64,000 nt of DNA, from assembly GCA_035771175.1 (NCBI GenBank), contig CM069597.1, forward strand, positions 10,265,001 through 10,329,000, given 5' to 3'. The notes under the pieces are model-generated. The model was not told the origin of the DNA. It did no database searches and worked only from the letters and a program-made list of their open reading frames with translations. This DNA is from Paratinospora sagittata. Lineage: Eukaryota > Streptophyta > Magnoliopsida > Ranunculales > Menispermaceae. Made by a program: the position numbers and the translations under genes. Positions 1 to 14,360 of the stretch are shown here, piece after piece. Numbering within the stretch: position 1 is the stretch's first letter; every line of letters begins with the position of its first letter.

Positions 1-3000
1 AATTTTTGAAACCCAAATCTAAAATTTTGGTTTAAATGAACTAAATTTACTTAGAAAATGCGTTTGAGGCAATCACGACCAATCGACCAGATTGCTTTCT
101 CCACCAACTCTTTGAGCGAGTCCCAATATCCTTCTAGGAACCCCCGGAATAGATGGAACTCCGTTCCAATATCCCGGTGAATTTTTGACCCCCAAATCTA
201 AATTTTGGTTTAAAAGAACTAAATATACTTAGAAAAAGTGTTTGAGGCAATCGCGACCAATCCACAGGATTACTTTCTTTACCAACTCCTTGAGCGAGTC
301 CCAATATCCTTCAAGCAACCCCCAGAATTTATGGAACTCCGTTCCAATATCCCGGTGAATTATTGATCCCCAAATCTAAATTTTGGTTTAAATGAACTAA
401 ATATACCTAGAAAAAGTGTTTGAGGCAATCGCAACCAATCCACCAGATTACTTTCTCTACCAACTACTTGAGCGAGTCCCAATATCCTTCTAGGAACCCC
501 CGGAATCGATGGACCTCCGTTCCAATATCCCGGTGAATTTTTGATCCCCAAATCTAAATTTTGGTTTAAATGAACTAAATATACTTAGAAAAAGTGTTTC
601 AGGCAATCGCGACCAATCCACCGGATTACTTTCTCTACCAACTCCTTGACCGAGTCCCAATATCCTTCAAGCAACCCCCAGAATAGATGGAACTCCGTTT
701 CAAGATCCCGATGAATTTTTGACCCCCAAATCTAAAATTTTGGTTTAAATGAACTAAATTTACTTAGAAAATGTGTTTGAGGCAATCGCGACCAATCCAC
801 CAGATTGCTTTCTCCACCAACTCTTTGAGCGAGTCCCAATATCCTTCTAGGAACCCCCGGAATAGATGGAACTCCGTTCCAATATCCCGGTGAATTTTTG
901 ACCCCCAAATCTAAATTTTGGTTTAAATGAACTAAATATACTTAGAAAAAGTGTTTGAGGCAATCGCGACCAATCCACAGGATTACTTTCTTTACCAACT
1001 CCTTGAGCGAGTCCCAATATCCTTCAAGCAACCCCCAGAATTTATGGAACTCCGTTTCAATATCCCGATGAATTTTTGACCCCCAAATCTAAAATTTTGG
1101 TTTAAATGAACTAAATTTACTTAGAAAATGTGTTTGAGGCAATCGCGACCAATCCACCAGATTGCTTTCTCCACCAACTCTTTGAGCAAGTCCCAATATC
1201 CTTCTAGGAACCCCGGAATAGATGGAACTCCGTTCCAATATCCCGGTGAGTTTTTGATCCCCAAATCTAAATTTTGGTTTAAATGAACTAAATTTACTTA
1301 GAAAATGTGTTTGAGGCAATCGCTACCAATCCACCGGATTGCTTTCCTTACCAACTCCTTGAGCGAGTCCCAAATCATTCAAGCAACCCCCTGAATAGAT
1401 GGAACTTCGTTTCAATATCCCGATGAATTTTTGACCCCTCAATCTCAAATTTTGGTTTAAATGAACTAATTTTACTTAGAAAATGTGTTTGAGGCAATCG
1501 CGACCAATCCACCATATCGCTTTCTCCACCAACTCTTTGAGCGAGTCCAAATATCCTTTTAGGAACCCCCGGAATAGATGGAACTCCGTTCCAATATCCT
1601 GGTGAATTTTTGACCCCCAAATCTAAATTTTGTTTTAAATGAACTAAATATACTTAGAAAAAGTATTTGAGGCAATCGCGACCAATCCACCGGATTGCTT
1701 TCTCTATCAACTCCTTCAGCGAGTCCCAATATCCTTCAAGCAACCCCCAGAATAGATGGAACTCCGTTTCAATATCCCGATGAATTTTTGACCCCCAAAT
1801 CTAAAATTTTGGTTTAAATGAACTAAATTTACTTAGAAAATGTGTTTAAGGCAATAACGACCAATCCACCGTATTGCTTTCTCCACCAACTCTTTGAGCG
1901 AGTCCTAATATCCTTCTAGCAACCCCCAGAATAGATGGAACTCCGTTCCAATATTCCGATGAATTCTTGACCCCTCAATCTCAAATTTTGGTTTAAATGA
2001 ACTAAATTTACTTAGAAAATGTGTTTGAGGCAATCGCGACCAATCCACCGTATTGCTTTCTCCACCAACTCTTTGTGCGAGTCCCAATATCCTTTTAGGA
2101 ACCCCGAAATAGGTGGAACTCCGTTCCAATATCCCGATGAATTTTTGACCCCCAAATCTAAATTTTGGTTTCAAAGAACTAAATATACTTAGAAAAAGTG
2201 TTTGAGGCAATCGCGACCAATCCACCGTATTACTTTCTCTACCAACTCCTTGAGCGAGTCCTAATATCCTTCAAGCAACCCCCAGAATAGGTGGAACTCC
2301 GTTTCAATATCCCGATGAATTTTTGACCCCCAAATCTAAAATTTTGGTTTAAATGAACTAAATTTACTTAGAAAATGTGTTTGAGGCAATCACGACCAAT
2401 CCACCATATTGCTTTCTCCACCAACTCTTTGAGCCAGTCCCAATATCCTTCTAGGAACCCCCGGAATAGATGGAACTCCGTTCCAATATCCCGGTGAAGT
2501 ATTGATCCCCAAATCTAAATTTTGGTTTAAATGAACTAAATATACTTAGAAAAAGTGTTTGAGGCAATCGCGACCAATCCACCGGATTACTTTCTCTACC
2601 AACTCCTTGAGCGAGTCCCAATATCCTTCTAGGAAACCCCGGAATAGATGGAACTCCGTTCCAATATCCCGGTGAATTTTTGATCCCCAAATTTAAATTT
2701 TGGTTTAAATGAACTAAATATACTTAGAAAAAGTGTTTGAGGCAATCGCGACCAATCCACCATATTGCTTTCTCCACCAACTCTTTAAGCGAGTCCCAAT
2801 ATCCTTTTAGGAATCCCCAGAATAGATGGAACTCCGTTCCAATATCCCGGTGAATTTCTGACCCCCAAATCTAAATTTTGTTTTAAATGAACTAAATATA
2901 CTTAGAAAAAGTTTTTGAGGCAATCGCGACCAATCCACCGGATTGCTTTCTTTACCAACTCCTTGAGCGAGTCCCAATATCTTTCAAGCAACCCCCAGAA

Positions 3001-6000
3001 TAGATGGAACTCCGTTTCAAGATCCCGATGAATTTTTGACCCCCAAATCTAAAATTTTGGTTTAAATGAACTAAATTTACTTAGAAAATGTGTTTGAGGG
3101 AATCGCGACCAATCCGCCGTATTGCTTTCTCCACCAACTCTTTGAGCGAGTCCTAATATCCTTCTAGCAACCTCCAGAATAGATGGAACTTCGTTCCAAT
3201 ATCCCGATGAATTTTTGACCCCTCAATCTCAAATTTTGCTTTAAATGAATTAAATTTACTTAGAAAATGTGTTTGAGGCAATCGCGACTAATCCACCGGA
3301 TTACTTTCTCTACCAACTCCTTGAGCGAGTCCCAATATCCTTCAAGCAACCCCCAGAATTGATGGAACTCCGTTTCAATATCCCGATGATTTTTTGATCC
3401 CCAAATCTAAATTTTGGTTTAAATGAACTAAATATACTTAGAAAAAGTGTTTGAGGCAATCGCGGCCAATCCACCGGATTACTTTCTCTACCAACTCCTT
3501 GAGCGAGTCCCAATATCCTTCAAGCAACCCCCAGAATAGATGGAACTCCGTTTCAATATCCCGATGAATTTTTGACCCCCAAATCTAAAATTTTGGTTTA
3601 AATGAACTAAATTTACTTAGAAAATGTGTTTAAGGCAATAACGACCAATCCACCGTATTGCTTTCTCCACCAACTCTTTAAGCGAGTCCTAATATCCTTC
3701 TAGCAACCCCCAGAATAGATGGAACTCCGTTCCAATATTCCGATGAATTCTTGACTCCTCAATCTCAAATTTTGGTTTAAATGAACTAAATTTACTTAGA
3801 AAATGTGTTTGAGGCAATCGCGACCAATCCACCGTATTGCTTTCTCCACCAACTCTTTGTGCGAGTCCCAATATCCTTTTAGGAACCCCGAAATAGGTGG
3901 TACTCCGTTCCAATATCCCGGTGAATTTTTGACCCCCAAATCTAAATTTTGGTTTCAAAGAACTAAATATACTTAGAAAAAGTGTTTGAGGCAATCGCGA
4001 CCAATCCACCGGATTACTTTCTCTACCAACTCCTTGAGCGAGTCCTAATATCCTTCAAGCAACCCCCAGAATAGGTGGAACTCCGTTTCAATATCCCGAT
4101 GAATTTTTGACCCCCAAATCTAAAATTTTGGTTTAAATGAACTAAATTTACTTAGAAAATGTGTTTGAGGCAATCACGACCAATCCACCATATTGCTTTC
4201 TCCACCAACTCTTTGAGCCAGTCCCAATATCCTTCTAGGAACCCCCGGAATAGATGGAACTCCGTTCCAATATCCCGGTGAATTTTTTATCCCCAAATCT
4301 AAATTTTGGTTTAAATGAACTAAATATATTTAGAAAAAGTGTTTGAGGCAATCGCGACCAATCCACCGGATTACTTTCTCTACCAACTCCTTGAGCGAGT
4401 CCCAATATCCTTCAAGCAACCCCCAGAATTGATGGAACTCCGTTTCAATATCCCGATGATTTTTTGATCCCCAAATCTAAATTTTGGTTTAAATGAACTA
4501 AATATACTTAGAAAAAGTGTTTGAGGCAATCGCGGCCAATCCACCGGATTACTTTCTCTACCAACTCCTTGAGCGAGTCCCAATATCCTTCAAGCAACCC
4601 CCAGAATAGATGGAACTCCGTTTCAATATCCCGATGAATTTTTGACCCCCAAATCTAAAATTTTGGTTTAAATGAACTAAATTTACTTAGAAAATGTGTT
4701 TGAGGCAATCACGACCAATCCACCATATTGCTTTCTCCACCAACTCTTTGAGCGAGTCCCAATATCATTCTGGGAACCCCCGGAATAGATGGAACTCCGT
4801 TCCAATATCCCGGTGAATTATTGATCCCCAAATCTAAATTTTGGTTTAAATGAACTAAATATACTTAGAAAAAGTGTTTGAGGCAATCGCGACCAATCCA
4901 CCGGACTACTTTCTCTACCAACTCCTTGAGCGAGTCCCAATATCCTTCAAGCAACCCCCAGAATAGATGGAACTCCGTTTCAATATCCCGATGAATTTTT
5001 GACCCCCAAATCTAAAATTTTAGTTTAAATGAACTAAATTTACTTAGAAAATGTGTTTGAGGCAATCACGACCAATCCACCAGATTGCTTTCTCCACCAA
5101 CTCTTTGAGCGAGTCCCAATATCCTTCTAGGAACCCTCGGAATAGATGGAACTCCGTTCCAATATCCCGGTGAATTTTTGATCCCCAAATCTAAATTTTG
5201 GTTTAAATGAACTAAATATACTTAAAAAAAGTGTTTGAGGCAATCGCGACCAATCCACCGGATTACTTTCTCTACCAACTCCTTGAGCGAGTCCCAACAT
5301 CCTTCAAGCAACCCCCAGAATAGATGGAACTCTGTTTCAATATCCCGATGAATTTTTGACCCCCAAATCTAAAATTTTGGTTTAAATGAACTAAATTTAC
5401 TTAGAAAATGTGTTTGAGGCAATCACGACCAATCCACCAGATTGCTTTCTCCACCAACTCTTTGAGCGAGTCCCAATATCCTTCTAGGAACCCCCGGAAT
5501 AGATGGAACTCCGTTCCAATATCCCAGTGAATTATTGATCCCCAAATCTAAATTTTGGTTTAAATGAACTAAATATACCTACAAAAAGTGTTTGAGGCAA
5601 TCGCAACCAATCCACCAGATTACTTTCTCTACCAACTACTTGAGCGAGTCCCAATATCCTTCTAGGAACCCCCGGAATCGATGGACCTCCTTTCCAATAT
5701 CCCGGTGAATTTTTGATCCCCAAATCTAAATTTTGGTTTAAATGAACTAAATATACTTAGAAAAAGTGTTTCAGGCAATCGCGACCAATCCACCGGATTA
5801 CTTTCTCTACCAACTCCTTGAGCGAGTCCCAATATCCTTCAAGCAACACCCAGAATAGATGGAACTCCGTTTCAAGATCCCGATGAATTTTTGACCCCCT
5901 AATCTAAAATTTTGGTTTAAATTAACTAAAGTTACTTAGAAAATGTGTTTGAGGGAATCGCGACCAATCCGCAGTATTGCTTTCTCCACCAACTCTTTGA

Positions 6001-7552
6001 GCGAGTCCTAATATCCTTCTAGCAACCTCCAGAATAGATGGAACTCCGTTCCAATATCCCGATGAATTTTTGACCCCTCAATCTCAAATTTTGGTTTAAA
6101 TGAATTAAATTTACTTAGAAAATGTGTTTGAGGCAATCGCGACCAATCCACCAGACTGCTTTCTCCACCAACTCTTTGAGCGAGTCCCAATATCCTTCTA
6201 GGAACCCCGGAATAGATGGAACTCCGTTCCAATATCCCGGTGAATTTTTGATCCCCAAATCTAAATTTTGGTTTAAATGAACTAAATATACTTAGAAAAA
6301 GTGTTTGAGGCAATCGCGGCCAATCCACCAGATTACTTTCTCTACCAACTCCTTGAGCGAGTCCCAATATCCTTCAAGCAACCCCCAGAATAGATGGAAC
6401 TCCGTTTCAATATCCCGATGAATTTTTGACCCCCAAATCTAAAATTTTGGTTTAAATGAACTAAATTTACTTAGAAATGTGTTTGAGGCAATCACGACCA
6501 ATCCACCATATTGCTTTCTCCACCAACTCTTTGAGCGAGTCCCAATATCCTTCTAGGAACCCCCGGAATAGATGGAACTCCGTTCCAATATCCCGGTGAA
6601 TTATTGATCCCCAAATCTAAATTTTGGTTTAAATGAACTAAATATACTTAGAAAAAGTGTTTGAGGCAATCGCGACCAATCCACCGGACTACTATCTCTA
6701 CCAACTCCTTGAGCGAGTCCCAATATCCTTCAAGCAACCCCCAGAATAGATGGAACTCCGTTTCAATATCCCGATGAATTTTTGACCCCCAAATCTAAAA
6801 TTTTAGTTTAAATGAACTAAATTTACTTAGAAAATGTGTTTGAGGCAATCACGACCAATCCACCAGATTGCTTTCTCCACCAACTCTTTGAGCGAGTCCC
6901 AATATCCTTCTAGGAACCCTCGGAATAGATGGAACTCCGTTCCAATATCCCGGTGAATTTTTGATCCCCAAATCTAAATTTTGGTTTAAATGAACTAAAT
7001 ATACTTAAAAAAAGTGTTTGAGGCAATCGCGACCAATCCACCGGATTACTTTCTCTACCAACTCCTTGAGCGAGTCCCAACATCCTTCAAGCAACCCCCA
7101 GAATAGATGGAACTCCGTTTTAATATCCCGATGAATTTTTGACCCCCAAATCTAAAATTTTGGTTTAAATGAACTAAATTTACTTAGAAAATGTGTTTGA
7201 GGCAATCACGACCAATCCACCAGATTGCTTTCTCCACCAACTCTTTGAGCGAGTCCCAATATCCTTCTAGGAACCCCCGGAATAGATGGAACTCCGTTCC
7301 AATATCCCGGTGAATTATTGATCCCCAAATCTAAATTTTGGTTTAAATGAACTAAATATACTTAGAAAAAGTGTTTGAGGCAATCGCGACCAATCCACCG
7401 GACTACTTTCTCTACCAACTCCTTGAGCGAGTCCCAATATCCTTCAAGCAACCCCTAGAATATACGGAACTCCGTTTCAATATCCCGATGAATTTTTGAC
7501 CCCCAAATCTAAAATTTTGGTTTAAATGAACTAAATTTACTTAGAAAATGTG
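1..7552. repeat. Irregular mosaic zone of satellite with short duplicated blocks
   Basis: A and B monomers alternate imperfectly here, sometimes with two or three B-like monomers in a row (180-712), so no stable dimer is maintained. Local duplications are visible. About 1,720-2,495 matches 3,504-4,279 at offset 1,784 bp (10 monomers). About 4,462-5,547 matches 6,245-7,330 at offset 1,783 bp, sharing a CTTAAAAAAAGTG variant at 5,221 and 7,004. A segment near 360-550 recurs at 5,532 and 7,672. Boundaries were read by eye. Confidence 0.7.
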
Positions 7553-10385
7553 TTTGAGGCAATCACGACCAATCCACCAGATTGCTTTCTCCACCAACTC
7601 TTTGAGCGAGTCCCAATATCCTTCTAGGAACCCCCGGAATAGATGGAACTCCGTTCCAATATCCCGGTGAATTATTGATCCCCAAATCTAAATTTTGGTT
7701 TAAATGAACTAAATATACCTAGAAAAAGTGTTTGAGGCAATCGCAACCAATCCACCAGATTACTTTCTCTACCAACTACTTGAGCGAGTCCCAATATCCT
7801 TCTAGGAACCCCCGGAATAGATGGAACTCCGTTCCAATATCCCGGTGAATTTTTGATCCCCAAATCTAAATTTTGGTTTAAATGAACTAAATATACTTAG
7901 AAAAAGTGTTTGGGGCAATCGCGACCAATCCACCGGATTACTTTCTCTACCAACTCCTTGAGCGAGTCCCAATATCCTTCAAGCAACCCCCAGAGTAGAT
8001 GGAACTCCGTTTCAAGATCCCGATGAATTTTTGACCCCCAAATCTAAAATTTTGGTTTAAATGAACTAAATTTACTTAGAAAATGTGTTTGAGGGAATCG
8101 CGACCAATCCGCCGTATTGCTTTCTCCACCAACTCTTTGAGTGAGTCCTAATATCCTTCTAGCAACCTCCAGAATAGATGGAACTCCGTTCCAATATCCC
8201 GATGAATTTTTGACCCCTCAATCTCAAATTTTGGTTTAAATGAACTAAATTTACTTAGAAAATGTGTTTGAGGCAATCGCGACCAATCCACCATATTGCT
8301 TTCTCCACCAACTCTTTGAGAAATTCCCAATATCCTTCTAGGAACCCCGGAATAGATGGAACTCCGTTCCAATATCCCGGTGAATTTTTGAACCCCAAAT
8401 CTAAATTTTGGTTTAAATGAACTAAATATACTTAGAAAAAGTGTTTGAGGCAATCCCGACCAATCCACCGGATTACATTTTCTACCAACTGCTTGAGCGA
8501 GTCCCAATATCCTTCTAGGAACCCCCGGAATAGATGGAACTCCGTTCCAATATCCCGGTGATTTTTTGATCCCCAAATCTAAATTTTGGTTTAAATGAAC
8601 TAAATATACTTAGAAAAAGTGTTTGAGGCAATCACGACCAATCCACCAGATTGCTTTCTCCACCAACTCTTTGAGCGAGTCCCAATATCCTTCTAAGAAC
8701 CCCCGGAATAGATGGAACTCCGTTCCAATATCCCGGTGAATTATTGATCCCCAAATCTAAATTTTGGTTTAAATGAACTAAATATACCTAGAAAAAGTGT
8801 TTGAGGCAATCGCAACCAATCCACCAGATTACTTTCTCTACCAACTACTTGAGCGAGTCCCAATATCCTTCTAGGAACCCCCGGAATAGATGGAACTCCG
8901 TTCCAATATCCCGGTGAATTTTTGATCCCCAAATCTAAATTTTGGTTTAAATGAACTAAATATACTTAGAAAAAGTGTTTGAGGCAATCGCGACCAATCC
9001 ACCGGATTACTTTCTCTACCAACTCCTTGAGCGAGTCCCAATATCCTTCAAGCAACCCCCAGAATAGATGGAACTCCGTTTCAAGATCCCGATGAATTTT
9101 TGACCCCCAAATCTAAAATTTTGGTTTAAATGAACTAAATTTACTTAGAAAATGTGTTTGAGGGAATCGCGACCAATCCGCCGTATTGCTTTCTCCACCA
9201 ACTCTTTGAGTGAGTCCTAATATCCTTCTAGCAACCTCCAGAATAGATGGAACTCCGTTCCAATATCCCGATGAATTTTTGACCCCTCAATCTCAAATTT
9301 TGGTTTAAATGAACTAAATTTACTTAGAAAATGTGTTTGAGGCAATCGCGACCAATCCACCATATTGCTTTCTCCACCAACTCTTTGAGAAATTCCCAAT
9401 ATCCTTCTAGGAACCCCGGAATAGATGGAACTCCGTTCCAATATCCCGGTGAATTTTTGAACCCCAAATCTAAATTTTGGTTTAAATGAACTAAATATAC
9501 TTAGAAAAAGTGTTTGAGGCAATCCCGACCAATCCACCGGATTACATTCTCTACCAACTGCTTGAGCGAGTCCCAATATCCTTCTAGGAACCCCCGGAAT
9601 AGATGGAACTCCGTTCCAATATCCCGGTGATTTTTTGATCCCCAAATCTAAATTTTGGTTTAAATGAACTAAATATACTTAGAAAAAGTGTTTGAGGCAA
9701 TCACGACCAATCCACCAGATTGCTTTCTCCACCAACTCTTTGAGCGAGTCCCAATATCCTTCTAAGAACCCCCGGAATAGATGGAACTCCGTTCCAATAT
9801 CCCGGTGAATTATTGATCCCCAAATCTAAATTTTGGTTTAAATGAACTAAATATACCTAGAAAAAGTGTTTGAGGCAATCGCAACCAATCCACCAGATTA
9901 CTTTCTCTACCAACTACTTGAGCGAGTCCCAATATCCTTCTAGGAACCCCCGGAATAGATGGAACTCCGTTCCAATATCCCGGTGAATTTTTGATCCCCA
10001 AATCTAAATTTTGGTTTAAATGAACTAAATATACTTAGAAAAAGTGTTTGAGGCAATCGCGACCAATCCACCGGATTACTTTCTCTACCAACTCCTTGAG
10101 CGAGTCCCAATATCCTTCAAGCAACCCCCAGAATAGATGGAACTCCGTTTCAAGATCCCGATGAATTTTTGACCCCCAAATCTAAAATTTTGGTTTAAAT
10201 GAACTAAATTTACTTAGAAAATGTGTTTGAGGGAATCGCGACCAATCCGCCGTATTGCTTTCTCCACCAACTCTTTGAGCGAGTCCTAATATCCTTCTAG
10301 CAACCTCCAGAATAGATGGAACTCCGTTCCAATATCCCGATGAATTTTTGACCCCTCAATCTCAAATTTTGGTTTAAATGAACTA
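7553..10385. repeat. 1,069-bp higher-order repeat (6-mer), about 2.65 copies
   Basis: Diagnostic variants recur at a spacing of 1,069 bp (six monomers): ATTATTGATCC monomers at 7,672, 8,741 and 9,810, and the CTTTGAGAAATTCCCAAT variant in the monomers near 8,320 and 9,390. Copies are nearly identical; for example GTGTTTGGGGC near 7,910 differs by one base from its partner at 8,979. Edges were placed where the comparison breaks, near 7,553 and 10,385. Confidence 0.8.
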
Positions 10386-13300
10386 AATATACTTAGAAAA
10401 AGTGTTTGAGGCAATCACGACCAATCCACCAGATTGCTTTCTCCACCAACTCTTTGAGCGAGTCCCAATATCCTTCTAGGACCCCCCGAATAGGTGGAAC
10501 TCCGTTCCAATATCCCGGTGAATTATTGATCCCCAAATCTAAATTTTGGTTTAAATGAACTAAATATACCTAGAAAAAGTGTTTGAGGCAATCGCAACCA
10601 ATCCACCAGATTACTTTCTCTACCAACTACTTGAGCGAGTCCCACTATCCTTCTAGGAACCCCCGGAATAGATGGAACTCCGTTCCAATATCCCGGTGAA
10701 TTTTTGATCCCCAAATCTAAATTTTGGTTTAAATGAACTAAATATACTTAGAAAAAGTGTTTGAGGCAATCGCGACCAATCCACCGGATTACTTTCTCTA
10801 CCAACTCCTTGAGCGAGTCCCAATATCCTTCAAGCAACCCCCAGAATAGATGGAACTCCGTTTCAAGATCCCGATGAATTTTTGACCCCCAAATCTAAAA
10901 TTTTGGTTTAAATGAACTAAATTTACTTAAAAAATGTGTTTGAGGGAATCGCGACCAATCCGCCGTATTGCTTTCTCCACCAACTCTTTGAGCGAGTCCT
11001 AATATCCTTCTAGCAACCTCCAGAATAGGTGGAACTCCGTTCCAATATCCCGATGAATTTTTGACCCCTCAATCACAAATTTTGGTTTAAATGAACTAAA
11101 TTTACTTAGAAAATGTGTTTGAGGCAATCGCGACCAATCCACCATATTGCTTTCTCCACCAACTCTTTGAGAAATTCCCAATATCCTTCTAGGAACCCCG
11201 GAATAGATGGAACTCCGTTCCAATATCCCGGTGAATTTTTGATCCCCAAATCTAAATTTTGGTTTAAATGAACTAAATATACTTAGAAAAAGTGTTTGAG
11301 GCAATCGCGACCAATCCACCGGATTACATTCTCTACCAACTGCTTGAGCGAGTCCCAATATCCTTCTAGGAACCCCCGGAATAGATGGAACTCCGTTCCA
11401 ATATCCCGGAGATTTTTTGATCCCCAAATCTAAATTTTGGTTTAAATGAACTAAATATACTTAGAAAAAGTGTTTGAGGCAATCGCGACCAATCCACCAT
11501 ATTGCTTTCTCCACCAACTCTTTGAGCGAGTCCCAATATCCTTCAAGCAACCCCCAGAATAGATGGAACTCCGTTTCAAGATCCCGATGAATTTTTGACC
11601 CGAAATCTAAAATTTTGGTTTAAATGAACTAAATTTACTTTGAAAATGTGTTTGAGGGAATCGCGACCAATCCGCCGTATTGCTTTCTCCACCAACTCTT
11701 TGAGCGAGTCCTAATATCCTTCTAGCAACCTCCAGAATAGATGGAACTCCGTTCCAATATCCCGATGAATTTTTGACCCCTCAATCTCAAATTTTGGTTT
11801 ACATGAACTAAATTTACTTAGAAAAAGTGTTTGAGGCAATCGCGACCAATCCACCAGACTGCTTTCTCCACCAACTCTTTGAGAAATTCCCAATATCCTT
11901 CTAGGAACCCCGGAATAGATGGAACTCCGTTCCAATATCCCGGTGAATTTTTGAACCCCAAATCTAAATTTTGGTTTAAATGAACTAAATATACTTAGAA
12001 AAAGTGTTTGAGGCAATCCCGACCAATCCACCGGATTACATTCTCTACCAACTGCTTGAGCGAGTCCCAATATCCTTCTAGGAACCCCCGGAATAGATGG
12101 AACTCCGTTCCAATATCCCGGTGATTTTTTGATCCCCAAATCTAAATTTTGGTTTAAATGAACTAAATATACTTAGAAAAAGTGTTTGAGGCAATCACGA
12201 CCAATCCACCAGATTGCTTTCTCCACCAACTCTTTGAGCGAGTCCCAATATCCTTCTAAGAACCCCCGGAATAGATGGAACTCCGTTCCAATATCCCGGT
12301 GAATTATTGATCCCCAAATCTAAATTTTGGTTTAAATGAACTAAATATACCTAGAAAAAGTGTTTGAGGCAATCGCAACCAATCCACCAGATTACTTTCT
12401 CTACCAACTACTTGAGCGAGTCCCAATATCCTTCTAGGAACCCCCGGAATAGATGGAACTCCGTTCCAATATCCCGGTGAATTTTTGATCCCCAAATCTA
12501 AATTTTGGTTTAAATGAACTAAATATACTTAGAAAAAGTGTTTGAGGCAATCGCGACCAATCCACCGGATTACTTTCTCTACCAACTCCTTGAGCGAGTC
12601 CCAATATCCTTCAAGCAACCCCCAGAATAGATGGAACTCCGTTTCAAGATCCCGATGAATTTTTGACCCCCAAATCTAAAATTTTGGTTTAAATGAACTA
12701 AATTTACTTAGAAAATGTGTTTGAGGGAATCGCGACCAATCCGCCGTATTGCTTTCTCCACCAACTCTTTGAGCGAGTCCTAATATCCTTCTAGCAACCT
12801 CCAGAATAGATGGAACTCCGTTCCAATATCCCGATGAATTTTTGACCCCTCAATCTCAAATTTTGGTTTAAATGAACTAAATATACTTAGAAAAAGTGTT
12901 TGAGGCAATCACGACCAATCCACCAGATTGCTTTCTCCACCAACTCTTTGAGCGAGTCCCAATATCCTTCTAGGACCCCCCGAATAGGTGGAACTCCGTT
13001 CCAATATCCCGGTGAATTATTGATCCCCAAATCTAAATTTTGGTTTAAATGAACTAAATATACCTAGAAAAAGTGTTTGAGGCAATCGCAACCAATCCAC
13101 CAGATTACTTTCTCTACCAACTACTTGAGCGAGTCCCACTATCCTTCTAGGAACCCCCGGAATAGATGGAACTCCGTTCCAATATCCCGGTGAATTTTTG
13201 ATCCCCAAATCTAAATTTTGGTTTAAATGAACTAAATATACTTAGAAAAAGTGTTTGAGGCAATCGCGACCAATCCACCGGATTACTTTCTCTACCAACT

Positions 13301-14360
13301 CCTTGAGCGAGTCCCAATATCCTTCAAGCAACCCCCAGAATAGATGGAACTCCGTTTCAAGATCCCGATGAATTTTTGACCCCCAAATCTAAAATTTTGG
13401 TTTAAATGAACTAAATTTACTTAAAAAATGTGTTTGAGGGAATCGCGACCAATCCGCCGTATTGCTTTCTCCACCAACTCTTTGAGCGAGTCCTAATATC
13501 CTTCTAGCAACCTCCAGAATAGGTGGAACTCCGTTCCAATATCCCGATGAATTTTTGACCCCTCAATCACAAATTTTGGTTTAAATGAACTAAATTTACT
13601 TAGAAAATGTGTTTGAGGCAATCGCGACCAATCCACCATATTGCTTTCTCCACCAACTCTTTGAGAAATTCCCAATATCCTTCTAGGAACCCCGGAATAG
13701 ATGGAACTCCGTTCCAATATCCCGGTGAATTTTTGATCCCCAAATCTAAATTTTGGTTTAAATGAACTAAATATACTTAGAAAAAGTGTTTGAGGCAATC
13801 GCGACCAATCCACCGGATTACATTCTCTACCAACTGCTTGAGCGAGTCCCAATATCCTTCTAGGAACCCCCGGAATAGATGGAACTCCGTTCCAATATCC
13901 CGGAGATTTTTTGATCCCCAAATCTAAATTTTGGTTTAAATGAACTAAATATACTTAGAAAAAGTGTTTGAGGCAATCGCGACCAATCCACCATATTGCT
14001 TTCTCCACCAACTCTTTGAGCGAGTCCCAATATCCTTCAAGCAACCCCCAGAATAGATGGAACTCCGTTTCAAGATCCCGATGAATTTTTGACCCGAAAT
14101 CTAAAATTTTGGTTTAAATGAACTAAATTTACTTTGAAAATGTGTTTGAGGGAATCGCGACCAATCCGCCGTATTGCTTTCTCCACCAACTCTTTGAGCG
14201 AGTCCTAATATCCTTCTAGCAACCTCCAGAATAGATGGAACTCCGTTCCAATATCCCGATGAATTTTTGACCCCTCAATCTCAAATTTTGGTTTACATGA
14301 ACTAAATTTACTTAGAAAAAGTGTTTGAGGCAATCGCGACCAATCCACCAGACTGCTTTC
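9370..14360. repeat. 2,494-bp tandem duplication (14-mer), two copies
   Basis: Two adjacent copies, about 9,370-11,863 and 11,864-14,357. Paired markers at offset 2,494 include 9,810/12,304, 10,523/13,017, 10,999/13,493, the CCCACTATCC variant near 10,643/13,137, and GACCCGAAATC near 11,597/14,091. The left edge is defined by divergence of 9,300-9,365 from 11,795-11,860. The right edge is where CTTTGAGAAATTCC in copy two gives way to CTTTGAGCGAGTCC near 14,370. The unit overlaps the 6-mer zone, so this duplication copied an older 6-mer arrangement. Confidence 0.82.

Noticed and set aside
161..179. CENP-B box in the GTTCCAATATCCCGG part of the monomer
   Set aside because: The essential bases of the 17-bp box are not in place on either strand; only a short CGGGA / TTCCAA resemblance exists.
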